64,000 nt of DNA from Leptodesmis sichuanensis A121 (GTDB taxonomy: Bacteria > Cyanobacteriota > Cyanobacteriia > Leptolyngbyales > Leptolyngbyaceae), in NCBI RefSeq assembly GCF_021379005.1, contig NZ_CP075171.1, forward strand, positions 5,146,001 to 5,210,000, written 5' to 3'. The position numbers and the translations under genes were made by a program. The notes beneath the pieces were generated by a model that had not been told where the DNA came from, ran no database searches, and saw only the letters and a program-made list of their open reading frames with translations. Positions 62,628 through 64,000 of this stretch are shown in pieces. How positions within the stretch are numbered: the first letter of the stretch is position 1; every line of letters begins with the position of its first letter.

Positions 62628-63881
62628 CTATTCAACGAACTTCTTGAATACCAAGGTGACGTTGTGACCGCCAAACCCAAAGGAATTGGACAGTGCCACG
62701 GTCACGGTTTGCTCACGGCTGGTATTGGGCACGTAATCCAGATCGCAATCAGGGTCAGGATTCTGCAAATTAATCGTGGGCGGGACGCGATCGTTCGCGA
62801 TCGCCATCACGGTTGCCACGGCTTCAATGCCGCCCGACCCGCCTAACAGGTGGCCCGTCATCGACTTGGTTGAACTAATGGCGACTTGATAGGCGTGTTG
62901 ACCCAACGCTTTCTTAATTGCAGCGGTTTCGGTAGAGTCGTTGGCGGGGGTACTGGTGCCATGAGCATTAATGTAACTCACCTGCTCTGGAGTGATATTG
63001 GCATCCTTCAAGGCCAGAGAAATGGCTCTGGCGGCTCCTTCACCACCAGGTACCGGGGAGGTCATGTGGTAAGCATCACAAGTCATCCCATAGCCGACGA
63101 TTTCGCCATAGATGCGGGCACCCCGTGAAAGGGCGTGTTCTAGAGACTCCAGTACCAGAATGCCGACCCCTTCACCCATGACAAAGCCATCCCGGTCTTG
63201 ATCAAAGGGACGGCTGGCATGGGTGGGATCATCGTTACGGGTGGACAGCGCCTTACAGGCGGCAAAGCCAGCCAGGGAAAGGGGAGTCACGGCTGCTTCC
63301 GTACCGCCACAAATCATGGCCTGGGCATACCCTTGCTGAATCAGACGAAAGGCATCCCCGATCGCATTGGATCCGGCAGCACAGGCCGTGACAGAACAGG
63401 AATTTGGCCCTTTTGCTCCCAAATGAATCGCCGTCAGACCAGCGGCCATATTGGCGATCATCATGGGAATCATGAACGGGCTACAGCGATCCGGCCCCTT
63501 GGTGAGATACACTTCCTGCTGGTCTTCTAGCACTTTCAGGCCGCCAATTCCCGTCCCAATCAAGACACCGATTTGCTCGGCGTTCAGGTCGTTGATCGTT
63601 AATTGGGCATCTGCGATCGCCTGCTTACTGGCGGATACTGCAAACTGGGCAAACCGATCCATCCGTTTCGCTTCCTTCCGATCCAGGTAAAGCAACGGGT
63701 CGTAACCTTTGACCTCCCCAGCAAACCGACAGTCATGCCGGGAAGCATCAAATAACGTAATCGGGCCAATACCATTGCGCCCACTCATCAACCCCTGCCA
63801 ATACTCGGCCAGGGTGTTTCCAATTGGTGTAATCGCGCCCAGTCCAGTGACGACAACGCGCTTACGATCAACATTTGCCAT
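62628..63881 (-). CDS. fabF: 3-oxoacyl-[ACP] synthase II
   Basis: KAS II elongates fatty acids by condensing malonyl-ACP with acyl-ACP. The frame is open from 63923, but [19 protein letters not shown] at 63881 is the usual start (417 aa). The catalytic triad is visible: Cys in [11 protein letters not shown], His in [11 protein letters not shown] and His in [10 protein letters not shown]. The C-terminal NSFGFGGHN loop is also typical. In cyanobacteria acpP usually precedes fabF; it should lie just past the right edge of the window. Confidence 0.96.
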   Translation of the reverse strand: MANVDRKRVVVTGLGAITPIGNTLAEYWQGLMSGRNGIGPITLFDASRHDCRFAGEVKGYDPLLYLDRKEAKRMDRFAQFAVSASKQAIADAQLTINDLNAEQIGVLIGTGIGGLKVLEDQQEVYLTKGPDRCSPFMIPMMIANMAAGLTAIHLGAKGPNSCSVTACAAGSNAIGDAFRLIQQGYAQAMICGGTEAAVTPLSLAGFAACKALSTRNDDPTHASRPFDQDRDGFVMGEGVGILVLESLEHALSRGARIYGEIVGYGMTCDAYHMTSPVPGGEGAARAISLALKDANITPEQVSYINAHGTSTPANDSTETAAIKKALGQHAYQVAISSTKSMTGHLLGGSGGIEAVATVMAIANDRVPPTINLQNPDPDCDLDYVPNTSREQTVTVALSNSFGFGGHNVTLVFKKFVE

Positions 63882-64000
63882 GATTTCAACGTCAGAAAGT
63901 GGAATACCGGGAACGCAAAACAAGTGCTAAGTGATGAGTTCTAAGCTTTAAGCCGAAGTCCTTAAGCAATAAACTTAAAACTCAAAAATTTAAACCTTGC

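Noticed and set aside
63882-63923. Upstream extension of fabF to an ATG at 63923
   Set aside because: The added residues are not family-like; [13 protein letters not shown] is the normal start.

Overview
The window is chromosomal DNA of a cyanobacterium. It is rich in the HIP1 octamer GCGATCGC and encodes phototroph-specific proteins: an orange carotenoid protein (OCP) with its recovery protein FRP, a BtpA-type photosystem I biogenesis factor, system II cytochrome c maturation proteins CcdA and CcsB, a VKOR-thioredoxin fusion, a CAAD-domain thylakoid protein, and a Ser/Thr kinase with an N-terminal Cys motif and pentapeptide repeats. Tandem heptamers and purine-rich low-complexity tracts between and even inside genes suggest a filamentous, Leptolyngbya/Oscillatoria-like genome. 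The genus cannot be fixed from the sequence alone. I found no rRNA, tRNA, CRISPR array or prophage.

Layout. 0.1-9.7 kb: an orphan membrane protein, cobH, a TPM-domain protein, a two-domain QueD-like protein, then ftsW-ccdA-ccsB facing a VKOR-Trx fusion and a stand-alone Trx paralogue, then btpA. 10-14.5 kb: a glycosyltransferase and a rimO-crhR pair. 14.7-20 kb: the type IV pilus operon pilM-pilN-pilO-pilQ (minus strand). 20.5-29.2 kb: accessory region with an orphan histidine kinase, a zinc-ribbon/coiled-coil protein, a methyltransferase, a Uma2 protein, a PEP-CTERM GDSL hydrolase, a STAND NTPase without sensor repeats, and small proteins. 29.3-35.5 kb: a COG0523 metal GTPase, cysS, a decayed DUF4258/DUF2283 pair, a YciI protein and pheT. 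36-44 kb: a spkB-like kinase with glgX 8 bp downstream, a divergent phosphoketolase, ocp and frp. 44-52 kb: a secreted beta-helix protein, a peptidoglycan-binding protein, a transglutaminase-like protein, the CAAD protein and a small hypothetical. 52-56.6 kb: a large PAS/GAF histidine kinase gene split by a complete 1,427-bp insertion sequence. 56.9-64 kb: an M20 amidohydrolase, a bestrophin, a NurA-domain protein, tkt and fabF.

Functional themes. CcdA/CcsB supply reductant and haem handling on the lumen side, while the convergent VKOR-Trx and Trx proteins belong to the oxidative side of lumenal thiol chemistry. SpkB-like kinase, glgX, phosphoketolase, OCP and FRP lie in one co-oriented stretch that joins carbon storage, carbon flux and photoprotection.

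The most notable observations are: the IS-split kinase, whose target duplication and reading frame can be reconstructed exactly; a DUF4258 gene carrying two in-frame TGA codons in front of an intact DUF2283 partner; a four-copy palindromic repeat family; two genes whose coding frames contain intergenic-type low-complexity repeats; and a duplicated VKOR thioredoxin domain. I did not find a clearly new multi-gene system. The DUF4258/DUF2283 module and the palindromic repeat family are the closest candidates for something under-described.
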